Assembly: GCA_947179485.1 (NCBI GenBank)
Contig: OX359247.1
Coordinates: 55,897,131-55,961,130, forward strand
Direction: 5' to 3'
Origin: Allacma fusca
Lineage: Eukaryota > Arthropoda > Collembola > Symphypleona > Sminthuridae
Length of the DNA stretch: 64,000 nt
The notes under the pieces are model-generated. The model was not told the DNA's origin. It ran no database searches and saw nothing but the letters and a program-made list of their open reading frames with translations. Below, in pieces: positions 44,944 to 55,957 of the stretch. A program made the translations under genes and the position numbers. The first letter of the stretch is position 1, and every line of letters starts with the position of its first letter.

Positions 44944-47428
44944 GCTGGCACGTGTTAAAATACTACGAGGGTAGTCATAAACCTGGAATGATTTCATTGT
45001 AATCAGGCAGTTCGTCGGCAGTTTACAAACATTTTCCCACATCGCCACTCTAATTGTTTCCTCATGCCTTCTGAGAAAAAAACTAGACGAGTACTAGAAA
45101 AGTATTTGAATAATTTAGAACTATCGTTTGAACGATCGGGAGATTTTGAATAGAGGTCTGTTCTTAAATAAAGCTCAAAGCTTCCTTAATGTAATAGCAC
45201 ATTTACACGAGGAACTCTACTTGAAAGTTGAAATCGTCACTCATCACCGAACCAATACAAGTATATAAGTGAGCATGGAATAATAGGGTCGTCTTTGTAT
45301 CGGTCAGCACACCTATGCCATATAATACCATAAACAGTTTGAACAATTTCAGTAGGGAGTATACGTATATAAATTCAATACATTTGATAATATGGCGGCT
45401 CAAGCAGCAGGAAAATTTGAAGGACTTGTGTACTAGATCATCAATAAGAAAAATAATAAAGTAACATTCACTAATTTTTTGTGAACATTATGTAATTTCC
45501 ACACCCATTCAAGAACTATAGGCAGGGTTATTTCTGCTGACAAACTACTACCTTTAAAGCTTTCTTTTAGTCATAAATTATGCAAACTGTGAGTAGTGAC
45601 TACAATTTATATTGGAGTTTTTCTTCAAATTTTCTTCAAAAGTAGTTACAATATACAGTTCCCATTTGTCGTGATTACAAAATATCTACTAGGCTACGTA
45701 AAGGAATTTAGAAATTTAGTCCTGTTTACGATTGGTAATAGGTATATGGATGCCAATTTTTAAAGACTTGATTATATTTAACGACTTATGATATCTTACA
45801 AGGATGGAATTCATTCATTTGTGGTTCCCACTTGAACACTTGAGTCAACAAGCGTGTAAAAAGTGGGAAATAATATAATTGGATATTTATTATCAAAGAA
45901 TATAGACTACATGCCCCATACTGTATGCAGATAAAAAACCCAAATGTTACAGGGGTTTCCACGTCAAGGTCTAGATTGGCTCTGGTCATAACAACCTAAA
46001 AAATATTGTTTCGTAGGTGGCAGCATGATCGTACATAGTTTAGCATAAGAAGTATCAGTTTTGTGAATTATATTATTTTTATTATTTTTTAAACTATATA
46101 ATAACTATTGCCGCCAATAGTAAACAATAAATCCTACTAGTAAAAGCCCCGTGCTTCGCACAGGAGCAATTACTTGTGTAAATAAATAGTGTAAATAATA
46201 AAAGTGTAAATGGCAATAGATCTCGTATCAAGGCCTGTCGAGAAGGCTTAATATTAATATCCCGCTTCGCCAGGCAAAGTAATCTCATAAAATACGTGAA
46301 GTATTAACTGTAAGACTAACAATTCGTTTCATATAGGTAGTTGGCAATTCATCATCAAAATATTATGGGACAACAGCTTTCGGCCCACTAAAGTTTTCCC
46401 CCAAATTCAATATTTGGCTATACACGTGGAATTTAACTAACCGCTTGATCAATTTAATACCAACGTCGTTATTAAATCTTGCTGTTGCATCACTGTATGG
46501 TGCTTCACTCCTTATTGTTAGTGGATCAGCACACCGTGCTGATCAAATATGATTTTTTATGTTATTATAATTTGTATATAAATCCGTTGTACCGCAATAT
46601 TGTAACTGAAGCCTCAGACACTGGACGCACTGATTATTTAATTTTTCCTAGTAAGAATCCCACACTAATGTGAACAAAGCTCAGTCATTACAATTCTCCT
46701 CTTATCAAATTATTCTGTACTGTAACCGAACGTAGTTTTTCTCACTACCAGTCTTAATTTAATCCAAATTATTGATGATTTATGTCTAATGTTTATATAA
46801 TAATTATGATTAGCGCTTTTAAGTGATATAAAATGGCGTAATATTGAGAGCTTCCCTTCCAGTAGGCTGCAAGCAGTTGGTACATATATGATTAGCCGAG
46901 AAGAAAAGCGAGCTGAGCGAGCTGAAAAAGCTCTCCTCCTCCTCTGCGACAGAGTCTCAGCTTCCAGCCCGCTGTGCTTCTCGGCTTGTTGTATATACCA
47001 CCGACTCGCTTGGCTTAAGCCGGGATGGTTTGAATTCGTGAAATAAGCCGCGAAGGTTTAAATCAAAGGACAGGTCGAGAGCAATAAGAAGAAGGATGAT
47101 GGTTTCAGTAATACTGTAATAATCATAGCGCTTATGCCTAAATATCTGTAATAATAATTCTCAGATCTAAGTCCCAACAATGACACTTAAAAATTTACTA
47201 CACGTCTACAAGCATAAAATTAGACAAAATTACATTGTAGGAATATGATAATGTGTTCAAACGGATGTTTGCTCCTTTGAAAGAATTCACTTGTAAGAGT
47301 TGTCTCATAAGTTATGAGTTATGAATGAGTAAATTAAAACTGTAATAATGATAAAGATAGTTGTACAACTCTTGTTTTTTCTCTACTTACATAAATTTGG
47401 GCCTGATACTGACGTGTAAATCCCCTGG
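44944..47428. other. No gene recognised; one GC-rich hairpin
   Basis: Upstream region of IR-B2 and 3' flank of the oxygenase. At about 46892-46985 the ends AGCCGAGAAG and CTTCTCGGCT can pair around a 70-nt interior with further partial pairing. Short frames otherwise lack motifs. Confidence 0.4.
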
Positions 47429-49026
47429 TTAGTATTTGTAGCTGGCTTCCAATCTCTTTTGGTAATGGTCTCGAAAAATAACGGACTCGAAAGACCTTCC
47501 AGATCCGTGGCACAGCTTCGAACTGAGAGGTGATACCAAAGTTTCACTATCTGGATTGACAAAGTAAGTGATGGACTGTCTCTTTGTCCTTTTCTGTATT
47601 TCCTCTTCTGGAATAAGAACTCGATGAGGCTAAAAACAGCGTATAAACCGATACTTTAAAGACATATCGTCATGATAAGTATTGAATGTAGTATAATAAA
47701 AAAAAATATTTTTAACGTACCGTTGCTGGAAATAAACCCCCAGTCCAAAGTTCCATAATGTCTCCTGTATTGACCAGTATTGCGCCTCGAATTGGGTTGG
47801 CTTTTATCCAGTTCCCAGCTAATGCTTTAACCTGGAGGTAGAGGTCATTCAAACTAATTGTAACTTCTAATAATTATAATTTTTATTAAATTTCAGTGAC
47901 ATTAATTACTTTCACAATTCAAAGTGATTCACCTCTAAACCGCCCATTGCGTCCTGGAAAAGGAATGTTAGAATACCAAAATCGGTATGTTCAGAACAGC
48001 GAACAGAATTTGCCGGGATTTGGATTTCCTCTGGAATGGGTGGATAATAATGAGTTCGCACCATGGAAGAATTCAAACCTGGGTCTTGATGGAGTCTCCC
48101 GCCGTTATAATTATTTACGAAATAATCCTCGTCGTCTAATTTCAATGCCATTGCTATGAGGCGAAGCAACTGGCGCACAGGCAAGCGGCAGTGTTTTCTC
48201 AAATCTTCTATTGATGAGATGAGTCCCGGGGTTTCTTCAACAGTGTAAGCTTCATCTGGCTCTTCTATAGAAAAGCACTCGCGGAATTCATGGAATGAGG
48301 TGTGACTTAAGCTATTAAAGGTCAAATTTCCAAACAAATATTTTAAAATCAATTATTGTAATAATAACAACCAGCACTATTGAAGTTTTCTCTAAAAACG
48401 TTTTTTTAAAAAGAGATTAAAATTCAACTGTAGTTGAATTATTGTCCACAGAACGGGATTTCTTGTAACGACAGGATTCACTTGTGCTCTATTTGACGAC
48501 TTACATTTGCTGCCCGGGTCTCGTATAACCTCTGTAATTTTTACTCATGTCAATCAAGTACTTCTCCTTTATGACATCAGGCTGCTGAAAAAATCCCTCA
48601 CTTTCCGCAAAAGCATGGTCAATCTAGCAATACGCAAATACAATGAAATAGTACTATGGAATAAAATTAAGCAATTATTATAATAAACTAATTTTTCCCT
48701 AGAGTTCCCCTACACGAAGATAAATTTACTTGACTTGTAAATTAGTTATGGGTCTTAGTAATTGCAAACATTTTTTTTAAAGTAAGGAAATCCATATTAA
48801 TGTCTCCCACTATTTTTGCCCAAGTAACTTCGGCTTGTAAAAATTTTGTTAGCAAGGGGATTACTTTGGATTGAGGAATTCCATGTTTAATAATGTACAT
48901 GAAACCAATGCGACTCAATGCATTAAACACATTCTCCGAAAGTATTTTCCACTGCTCTTCCGTATCTGATGTCTTTTTGTCGGAGGTGCCGATCAAACCA
49001 AAGTCAATAACCGGAATAGTATCCAT
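47429..49026 (-). CDS. 2-oxoglutarate/Fe(II)-dependent oxygenase
   Basis: Five exons on the minus strand: 49026..48865, 48623..48505, 48311..47933, 47831..47721, 47629..47429, all GT-AG; 323 aa, normal for the isopenicillin-N-synthase-like oxygenase superfamily. Order: N-terminal DIOX_N region (IPVIDFGLIGTS, GFMYIIKHGIPQSK, then IDHAFAESEGFFQQP, VIKEKYLIDMSKNYRGYTRP), then the jelly-roll core with the Fe ligands His and Asp in SEHTDFGILTFLFQD, GGLEVKALAGNWIKANPI, NTGDIMELWTGGLFPATPHR (third ligand His) and the 2-oxoglutarate clamp RQS in TKRQSITYFVNPDSE. All key residues are present, so it should be active. It is a soluble oxidising enzyme; the substrate cannot be read from sequence. The sequence is not specifically that of isopenicillin N synthase. 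Confidence 0.9.
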
Positions 49027-49525
49027 TTCGCCCAGAAAATATTGGTAAATGAAATGGGATTTTAAAAATTTGAGCGTAATTTTAGTTTAGACTTCTCAAT
49101 TCCAAAAGGAAATGTGGTCTACTTTATGTACAGAGTAGTAGCCAGAGGAACTTGATTACTGCAGTAAGAAAAATTTTTTTTAATATAAAACGTGGGATCA
49201 AGTTATAAGATAATGAAATTGTTATTTATCAAACAATGCTTCCTTTATAAAGTTACTGATTAGAGAAGCTGAAGGAGACATTCTCGTGCATACATATTTT
49301 GCCCAACGTAAAGGCCTGCGTGTCTAATTGTAAGTAGTTTCTGAACTCATTATTTTTCAACATTTCGGCAGATACAAACAAAATCTTTCAACGTGAAGGT
49401 TACTGTCAAGTTTATACTTTTACATAGTTTTGGATTGCACTATGTATGTACATATGTTGTTTCTACGTACACTAGCGTTCATATACATATAATAGAACGA
49501 CACAGTAGAAAAATATTAGAATGAA
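49027..49525. other. No gene recognised
   Basis: Upstream of the oxygenase gene. No supported feature. Confidence 0.4.
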
Positions 49526-49752
49526 TCAAAGGTGTGCGCCTGAGAGGCTTATATGTAGGGCCTACAAGTAGGGAAAATGTAGATGGTAAAAAAATACTCT
49601 TGTTAAAAGTAGGCATTATATGTTGGGGGATATTCACAGTGCAGACTGCCCATAAAATATGCTGGACACAATAGCTTTTGTAGATGCTTGTAGGGTAAAT
49701 GTAGGCTCCAATTTTACATGCGTTTATAGGTTGGGTTGATGTACATCTAAGG
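49526..49752. mobile_element. Possible short relative of the 13.1-kb MITE
   Basis: Starts TCAAAGGTGTGCGCCTGAGA, then TTATATGTAGGGCCTACA, resembling the right end of the element at 13079-13842; the other end (inverse near CTTAGATGTACATCA, then CCTAT) weakly resembles its left end. About 230 bp, no coding potential. Confidence 0.35.
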
Positions 49753-50259
49753 TAGTACAATTCATCGTAGTAACAGCAAAGTGGGCAGATGGATTGGAAA
49801 TCATTTGAAGTCATCTGGAACACTTTCTTTAGGGATGGGCTAATTGTAAATTTAAATATGCAACGTAGAATAATTGTCTAGCCTACCGTGTGTATAACTA
49901 TGCTAATGCAACACGTGGTAGAGAAGTAATAATTTATTTTAAAAATATGTAATTAATTTCTTTCTTACAGCAAATTAGTGTCATTTGTAATACTATAAGT
50001 TTGTATGTATTTACATATATTCTGTTGAAGAGATTTAATACTAAAAAGCTGTTTGATTAGTTGTATGTATTATTACGTCACAGCTAAAGTTTACAATCCT
50101 AGCTATTCCCATTAATAAAAAATACCGTGAGCACAGTATAGTTATCCTTCCTGGGTGGCTCTATCTTTAACAATGAATAAGTTCCAAATTATACGCCAAG
50201 GAACATCGACAATTGTCTTAATTGTAGGTATTGTCAATTTATTTCTGTATAATATTTCA
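49753..50259. other. No gene recognised
   Basis: Flank of the Helitron 3' end. No supported feature. Confidence 0.4.
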
Positions 50260-50357
50260 CTAGCACTGCACAGCCAGCTATTGCTGGCTCAAAAATACAA
50301 ATGAAAGTATCAAAGGCAGTAAATAGTTGTACGCAATAGCTGGCTTTGCAGTGCTAG
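50260..50357. repeat. 98-bp inverted repeat at Helitron 3' end
   Basis: The plus strand reads CTAGCACTGCACAGCCAGCT at the left, and the right end is the inverse of CTAGCACTGCAAAGCCAGCT (50357 backward). Each arm is about 24 bp. The left arm carries the functional hairpin and CTAG end. Confidence 0.8.
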
Positions 50358-50399
50358 TATAAGCTTAATATCCGGTAAAATGTTAAATTTTATTGCAAA

Positions 50400-53300
50400 T
50401 TATAATATTTCGGGGTACACACAATTAATTGTATAAGTACCATTCCCTGGACCCATAAGTTCCCCCTGGTCCTCAGTTTTATCCACAAATACTTTTACAT
50501 TGTCTCGAGAATTGGCTCTTGAAAATGCTACATACAGTTGACCATGAGTAAAAACGGGTTTTGATAACCAAATACCTACTTTACTAAAACTTTGACCCTG
50601 TGACTTGTTTATAGTCATGGAGAAGCTTAGCTTGACAGGAAATTGCCTCCTTCGTAAAACAAACGGGTATTCACCCTCATTTGAAGTTAGTGTAATTCGG
50701 GGAAGAAACATGGTTTCCCCTTTCGCCCTTCCTGTTAAAACCTTAGCAAATATAAGATTCTCCTTGAGTTCTGTAACAATCAAACGTGTACCATTACAGA
50801 GACCTCTCTTCGTATTTAAGTTTCGGAGTAACATAATAATTGCTCCGATTTTAAGTTTTAGAAAATGAGCAGGCATTCCATTCGGATTAATCGAGTTTAA
50901 ATACTCTACAGGATAATTCTGTACATCGCTTTCATTGGCACTATCAACTGTATCTGCACTGCAGTAACATTTCTCTACCCCTGACAATAAGTCTAGGACT
51001 TTATCATTGATTTTCGATGAATCGACGTTGAGAGGACACAATATTGCCCTGTTGGCATAATCTTCTATGTTTGTAGGAGTTATGCTGTCAAAAATCTCGA
51101 CAATTAAATTACTATTTGTAATAAGGTTTTGGGGAATTTCCACCATATCATCTTTATCTTTAATTCTCTTGTTGAGCTTACCGTCTCCAACCTTTAGAAT
51201 CCAATCAGAAAACTCCATGTCATACCGTGCTCGCATATTTACATTCAACTTAAAAGTTTTGAAACATTTCCAGTTAACACTGCTTTTGATATTTGATTCA
51301 ATTATTGAAATTCGATTCCCACGTTTGACAAAATTTAAAATTTGTCGAAAATCCCCTCCAAGAATTATTAATTTTCCACCAAATGGTCTATTATTATCCA
51401 TAATTTCCTGTAGAAGTCTATTAACTACATCCAAACTGTACTTGCTTGCCATCGTGCATTCATCCCAGATTATTAGCTGAGATTTGCGAATTCTATCTGC
51501 CTCCACAGAGTTAACTCGCATTGAGGACGTGGTGTCCTTGTTTGTATTCGGAGGTATGCAAAATTGAGAGTGGTAAGTCCTGCCACCTTTCAAAAGTGTA
51601 GCTGCAATTCCCGTTGAAGCAACTGCAATTGCTATTCCTTGCAGCCCGTTAAACAGATGTCCACGTACATAACTCATTAATGTTTCATACACAAAGGTTT
51701 TTCCGCTCCCCCCAGGGCCATTTAGATGAATACAATTATTTTTGTAATTATTTGATTTAATTTCCTTCATTGCAAAATTCACCACGTGTTTCTGCTGCTC
51801 GTTCAGCTTATCATAATTTGTTGCAAATGAATTTTTTTCTTGGTCAATATCATAAGACTCATACATTGGTGATGTCATGTAGCCTTGTAGTTTTGGCATT
51901 CCAAAATCTTTTTCACCAGATTTTTTGTGCATTTTAAAAATGCTTTCAATTTCATGCAAGCATAGTTGCTCGGCAACATTTTCAGTGTGATCACGACGAA
52001 AGTCTTCAATAAGATGATCTTTATAGTGGTTAAAAATATCTATAGCGCTTGAAGGAGAGCCGAAAACACAAATAATTGCAAAAAGTTGCCGCAACTGCTT
52101 AGGCATTTGATATACTATTGCCTCGTTCATAGCATGGTACCATTGCTCATCATTTTCCACTAAGTTCAATTTCGAACATGCATCTTGGAATGAATCACAT
52201 AAACATCCATCTACAGTTCTTAAATCATCAAATGATGTAGCTCCCCTTTTGTGGAGTAAGAGTAATTTTATAGCGTATTTTTGTATATTTGAAGGGCTCA
52301 CATTAAACATGCGGCCGATAACATGCGGATCATATCCGTGACAACGTTTTTTCCAAACTTTGCACTTCTTCATTGTTATTGGATCAGTTCCATCTGTGAA
52401 ACAGTAGTAATTAGGTATATCTGCATAAAGATATTGCCTTGCATTCACATCTTGCGCATTCAACTTAAAATAAGCAGATAGATTAGAATCTTTTACATTT
52501 TCTAATGCCTGTGATTCATCACCATCGCGATAGTACAATGTTTGCTCATTCGGTTCATGAACATGTAAACGATAAATGGTGTGAGATTTGTCCTGCATCC
52601 AGAACCCAAAAATCCTCCACATTGCTTCCGGAGCGCTCACATATCGAGCATTTATGTGTTGGCTTATTTCATCTACATTGACTGTAGTTTCAGTTTCATT
52701 TAAAAGCAAATCAGCACAATCATGACCCTTGTAAACGTACTTGTAGATGTACTTTACAGCTTTAACAGAAGAACAAACTTCCACATTAATATGACAATTA
52801 TACTTAAGCAATAAGTATGGGTTATGTGGTACCACATGTTGGTTTGTAAATTCATTTACTCCCTTATGAAACTTAATTCCACTATTTCTGCGCTTGTACA
52901 ACGGGAACCCATCAACACCTGTATCAGTGACATTACAAAATTCCTTAGGAAATCGTTTGGTACAAATACCATTACGCATGCATTTTTGGGAACATGGTCC
53001 GTGAAGCATATGCGTTGTTACTGCCTCGTAAAGCATAGGTTGAGTTTGTTTACATGGAATTTCGGCTGAGACGATTTTGTCCACACAATTAGGATCTTTC
53101 AGATCTAAATCCCCACCTATCCATAGAATGTGGGCATGAGGAAGGCCTCGTTTTTGAAACTCAATTACATACACATATCCTCTGCATTTTCCAAAAATTC
53201 CACGCTTGGTAATATCTTCAATTAACTCCTTTAACTTTAAATTAAAAACACGTGCAACGATATCAGGTCTATCTGATGGTTGTTGACCTGGCAACAAATG

Positions 53301-53945
53301 TGCCATTATTTCTTTCCATTTCGGATTGCAAGTCATAGTAATAAATAAATCCGGTTTGCCAAATTTTCTGACAATCGCCATTGCATCCTGGTATCTTTGT
53401 TGCATATTTCTGGGACTGCCAATGTAACTCGATGGAAATATGACAGTACGGCCAACTCCTTTTCCAGTTGCGGCTGCTCTGTTTGTCACATATTCTTGAA
53501 CAGAAGAATATGTATCCGCTTTTAATCTTTTTTGATTATATCGCAAAAAATTCAGCCTATTTGCTTCCATTCTGCAATACCAATCCACCATCAATTGGTG
53601 GGTTAGTTTTCCACCAGATAGCAAGTGGTTTGTCTGGTCTTTTCGTATTTGTAAATGAAAGCTGAAATACATCATTTCAGTAATTTTTGTTTTCCCGTCA
53701 CTGGTTTTCAATCCATAATTCCAGCCTATCTCTCCGGTTGGGAAAAATAAGGGATAAGTAAGTCCATCCAAGAACTCATTGAGAATATTAATGTTTTTCA
53801 TTCTTTTTTCCTCTCTCAAATAAACTCGTATATCCCGTTCAAATGGAGGTTCGCCCTCGTCATTTGTAAATACCATAGCAATTTCGTTAGCTTTGGCTAC
53901 GTTGTACCTTCTAGGGTCATAATTATTATTTGTTGAAATTTTCAT
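50400..53945 (-). CDS. Helitron Rep (HUH) and Pif1-like helicase
   Basis: 1181 codons. The N-terminal Helitron-like domain has RRYNVAKANEIA, RDIRVYL and YPLFFPTGEIGWNYG. The Rep nuclease carries HUH as HAH in RGLPHAHILWIGG (about residues 270-272) and the two-tyrosine motif KYIYKYVYKGHD (about 398-406). The Pif1-type superfamily 1 helicase has Walker A GPGGSGKT (743-750), Walker B LIIWDE, LGGDFRQ, and motif VI INKSQGQSF…YVAFSRA near the C-terminus. Together these nick, unwind and replicate the element during rolling-circle transposition. A TGA ten codons upstream separates it, in the same frame, from 53973-55454, which holds the first part of the usual single protein. Confidence 0.92.
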   Translation of the reverse strand: MKISTNNNYDPRRYNVAKANEIAMVFTNDEGEPPFERDIRVYLREEKRMKNINILNEFLDGLTYPLFFPTGEIGWNYGLKTSDGKTKITEMMYFSFHLQIRKDQTNHLLSGGKLTHQLMVDWYCRMEANRLNFLRYNQKRLKADTYSSVQEYVTNRAAATGKGVGRTVIFPSSYIGSPRNMQQRYQDAMAIVRKFGKPDLFITMTCNPKWKEIMAHLLPGQQPSDRPDIVARVFNLKLKELIEDITKRGIFGKCRGYVYVIEFQKRGLPHAHILWIGGDLDLKDPNCVDKIVSAEIPCKQTQPMLYEAVTTHMLHGPCSQKCMRNGICTKRFPKEFCNVTDTGVDGFPLYKRRNSGIKFHKGVNEFTNQHVVPHNPYLLLKYNCHINVEVCSSVKAVKYIYKYVYKGHDCADLLLNETETTVNVDEISQHINARYVSAPEAMWRIFGFWMQDKSHTIYRLHVHEPNEQTLYYRDGDESQALENVKDSNLSAYFKLNAQDVNARQYLYADIPNYYCFTDGTDPITMKKCKVWKKRCHGYDPHVIGRMFNVSPSNIQKYAIKLLLLHKRGATSFDDLRTVDGCLCDSFQDACSKLNLVENDEQWYHAMNEAIVYQMPKQLRQLFAIICVFGSPSSAIDIFNHYKDHLIEDFRRDHTENVAEQLCLHEIESIFKMHKKSGEKDFGMPKLQGYMTSPMYESYDIDQEKNSFATNYDKLNEQQKHVVNFAMKEIKSNNYKNNCIHLNGPGGSGKTFVYETLMSYVRGHLFNGLQGIAIAVASTGIAATLLKGGRTYHSQFCIPPNTNKDTTSSMRVNSVEADRIRKSQLIIWDECTMASKYSLDVVNRLLQEIMDNNRPFGGKLIILGGDFRQILNFVKRGNRISIIESNIKSSVNWKCFKTFKLNVNMRARYDMEFSDWILKVGDGKLNKRIKDKDDMVEIPQNLITNSNLIVEIFDSITPTNIEDYANRAILCPLNVDSSKINDKVLDLLSGVEKCYCSADTVDSANESDVQNYPVEYLNSINPNGMPAHFLKLKIGAIIMLLRNLNTKRGLCNGTRLIVTELKENLIFAKVLTGRAKGETMFLPRITLTSNEGEYPFVLRRRQFPVKLSFSMTINKSQGQSFSKVGIWLSKPVFTHGQLYVAFSRANSRDNVKVFVDKTEDQGELMGPGNGTYTINCVYPEIL

Positions 53946-53972
53946 TGCAAGATTTTTTGTATCTTTTCCGGC

Positions 53973-55454
53973 TCATTGCATTTCATCCTCCACTTCTTTG
54001 AGCATTCTGTAGCAAGCAACTAATTTATTATTTGCCTCCATAAATGTGTGCAAAATTTGTAGCACTGTATCTTTACACCCAGAATTAGCTGGGTTTTCCA
54101 TTCTGTATGATGATGCTATCTCATTATCATACACATACAATTGAGCAAACTTTGGGTTGTCACCCTGTTTTGGGTACAATGGTCCACTACAATGATACAA
54201 CTGACCATGAAGGCGGAAAACATATGGACCACCTAGCATATGCTGTACGTTTCCACCGCAAGATGCCATTGCAATAGCAGAGTTATATGAACGAATGTTT
54301 TCCATAAAATGTTTTTCCCGAAAAAGTTCTGCCACAGTTTCGTGTGGAGGCTTCATTGGAATCAATGTATCAATTTTTCCATGATGGCAGCAAGTCAAAA
54401 AACTCAAGTATTTATTTTCACCGGATCCGTTAGATCTGCCCTCTTCTGCAAAATGCAATGCATGACAGTTTCGGCATTCTTTATCCATGTTTCCGATATT
54501 ATATTCGGTAACATCGCTCTCATCAATATTGATAGTTAGACCACAATATTCAGTTTGTTCAAGTGTGCGCCTATTTGCTGCTAGCCTACGAACACGTTCG
54601 GTCTCGTTTATACTTTCCCGAATAGGAGCACGGTAGTTTTGTAGATTAGTACTCAAAACATCTCGATTTTCAGCGTAATTTGCTCTCCGAGTTTCATTAA
54701 TAATTGAATGATTCTCAACACGATAATCTCGCAAGTTCGCACTCAAGGTTTCTTGGTTTTCAGCATAATTTGCTCTCCGAGTTTTATTTATACTTGAGTG
54801 ATTCTCACTCCGGTAATCTCGCAAGTTAGCATTCACGGTTTCTCGGTTATCCGCATAATTTGCCCTCCGGGTTTCATTAATACGTGAGTTATTCTCAGCC
54901 CTGTAATCTCGCAAGTTATCACTTAAGGATTCTCGATTATCTGCATAATTTGCTCTCCGAGTTTCATTAATACTGGATTGATTCTCAGCACGATAATCTC
55001 GCAAGTTAGCACTCAAGGTTTCTCGGTTATCAGCGTAATTTGCTCTCCGAGTTTCATTAATACTGGATTGATTCTCAGCACGATAATCTCGCAAGTTAGC
55101 ACTCAAGGTTTCTCGGTTATCAGCGTAATTTGCTCTCCGAGTTTCATTTATACTTGAGTGGTTTTCAGTGCGGTAATCTCGCAAGTTAGCACGCAAGGTT
55201 TCCCGATTATCAGCATAATGGGCTCTACGGGTTTCATTAATACGTGAGTTATTGTCGGCACGATATTGTCGTTGTTTGAAAACTTCTCGGTTGCTGGCAT
55301 AATTAGCTCTTCGAGTTGCTGGATTACTTGCGGTAGTATGGGCTGGTTGAGCAATTTCTGCAGTATCATTATCGAACGAAACCTCGTCATTAAGACCTTG
55401 GCGTACATTCGAGTGCATAGTCTGCTTACGACTTCTTTTGTTCGCGGGATTCAT
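53973..55454 (-). CDS. Helitron Rep/helicase, N-terminal part with repeats
   Basis: 493 codons. The C-terminal third has the Helitron N-terminal signature: C-x2-C-x-A-L-H-F, CCHHGKI, RSYNSAIAMASCGG, GGPYVFRLHGQLYH, PKFAQLYVYDNE. The N-terminal part (about residues 40-290) is a tandem array of about eight 30-residue units of the type INETRRANYADNRETLSANL followed by RDYRAEN, highly charged and likely helical (90-bp DNA repeats at about 54600-55280). The stop at 53973-53975 is in the same frame as the helicase part, whose first ATG is ten codons on. Confidence 0.85.
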   Translation of the reverse strand: MNPANKRSRKQTMHSNVRQGLNDEVSFDNDTAEIAQPAHTTASNPATRRANYASNREVFKQRQYRADNNSRINETRRAHYADNRETLRANLRDYRTENHSSINETRRANYADNRETLSANLRDYRAENQSSINETRRANYADNRETLSANLRDYRAENQSSINETRRANYADNRESLSDNLRDYRAENNSRINETRRANYADNRETVNANLRDYRSENHSSINKTRRANYAENQETLSANLRDYRVENHSIINETRRANYAENRDVLSTNLQNYRAPIRESINETERVRRLAANRRTLEQTEYCGLTINIDESDVTEYNIGNMDKECRNCHALHFAEEGRSNGSGENKYLSFLTCCHHGKIDTLIPMKPPHETVAELFREKHFMENIRSYNSAIAMASCGGNVQHMLGGPYVFRLHGQLYHCSGPLYPKQGDNPKFAQLYVYDNEIASSYRMENPANSGCKDTVLQILHTFMEANNKLVACYRMLKEVEDEMQ

Positions 55455-55520
55455 GTTTTGCCTTTAGAAGAACAGGAGTTGTCTTTAATTCTGATTGTGT
55501 CTGTGAGCAACTGATTTTAT

Positions 55521-55957
55521 CTTTAAAAGACTAACGTTTTCTTGAAAAGACTGAATTTGTCTGTAAAAGACTGAATTTGTCTTTAAAAGACTGAATTTGT
55601 CTTTAAAAGACTGATTTTGTCTTTAAAAGACTGAATTTGTCTTTAAAAGACTGAATTTGTCTTTAAAAGACTGATTTTGTCTTTAAAAGACTGAATTTGT
55701 CTTTAAAAGACTGATTTTGTCTTTAAAAAGACAGGTTAATTTGTCTTTAAAAAGACAGGTTAATTTGTCTTTAAAAAGACAGGTTAATTTGTCTTTAAAA
55801 AGACAGGTTAATTAGTCTTTAAAAAGAGAGGTTAATTTGTCTTTAAAAAGACAGGTTTATTTGTCTTTAAAAAGACAGGTAATTGTGTCTTTAAAAAGAC
55901 AGGTAATTGTGTCTTTAAAAAGACAGGTAATTGTGTCTTCAAAAAGACAGTTAAATA
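55521..55957. repeat. Palindromic 20-bp and 24-bp repeat arrays
   Basis: Ten units of 20 bp (CTTTAAAAGACTGAATTTGT, 55521-55720) followed without a gap by ten units of 24 bp (CTTTAAAAAGACAGGTTAAT plus TTGT, 55721-55957). Each unit junction forms the palindrome GTCTTT-A(A)-AAAGAC. They lie just upstream of the Helitron coding region. Confidence 0.95.

Noticed and set aside
44944-45048. Longer N-terminus for IR-B2
   Set aside because: The ATG at 44943 starts a signal peptide aligned with IR-B1; the extension would place it internally.
47429-49026. Isopenicillin N synthase identity for the oxygenase
   Set aside because: The superfamily fits, but residues around the third His (ATPHRV) and the length match general 2-oxoglutarate oxygenases; nothing specific to isopenicillin N synthase was seen.
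49479-49823. 114-codon minus-strand frame
   Set aside because: Lies across the suspected MITE at 49526-49752 and shows no protein features.
55521-55957. Regular short repeats resembling a CRISPR array
   Set aside because: Units abut with no unique spacers, and the setting is an animal Helitron; they are tandem palindromic repeats.
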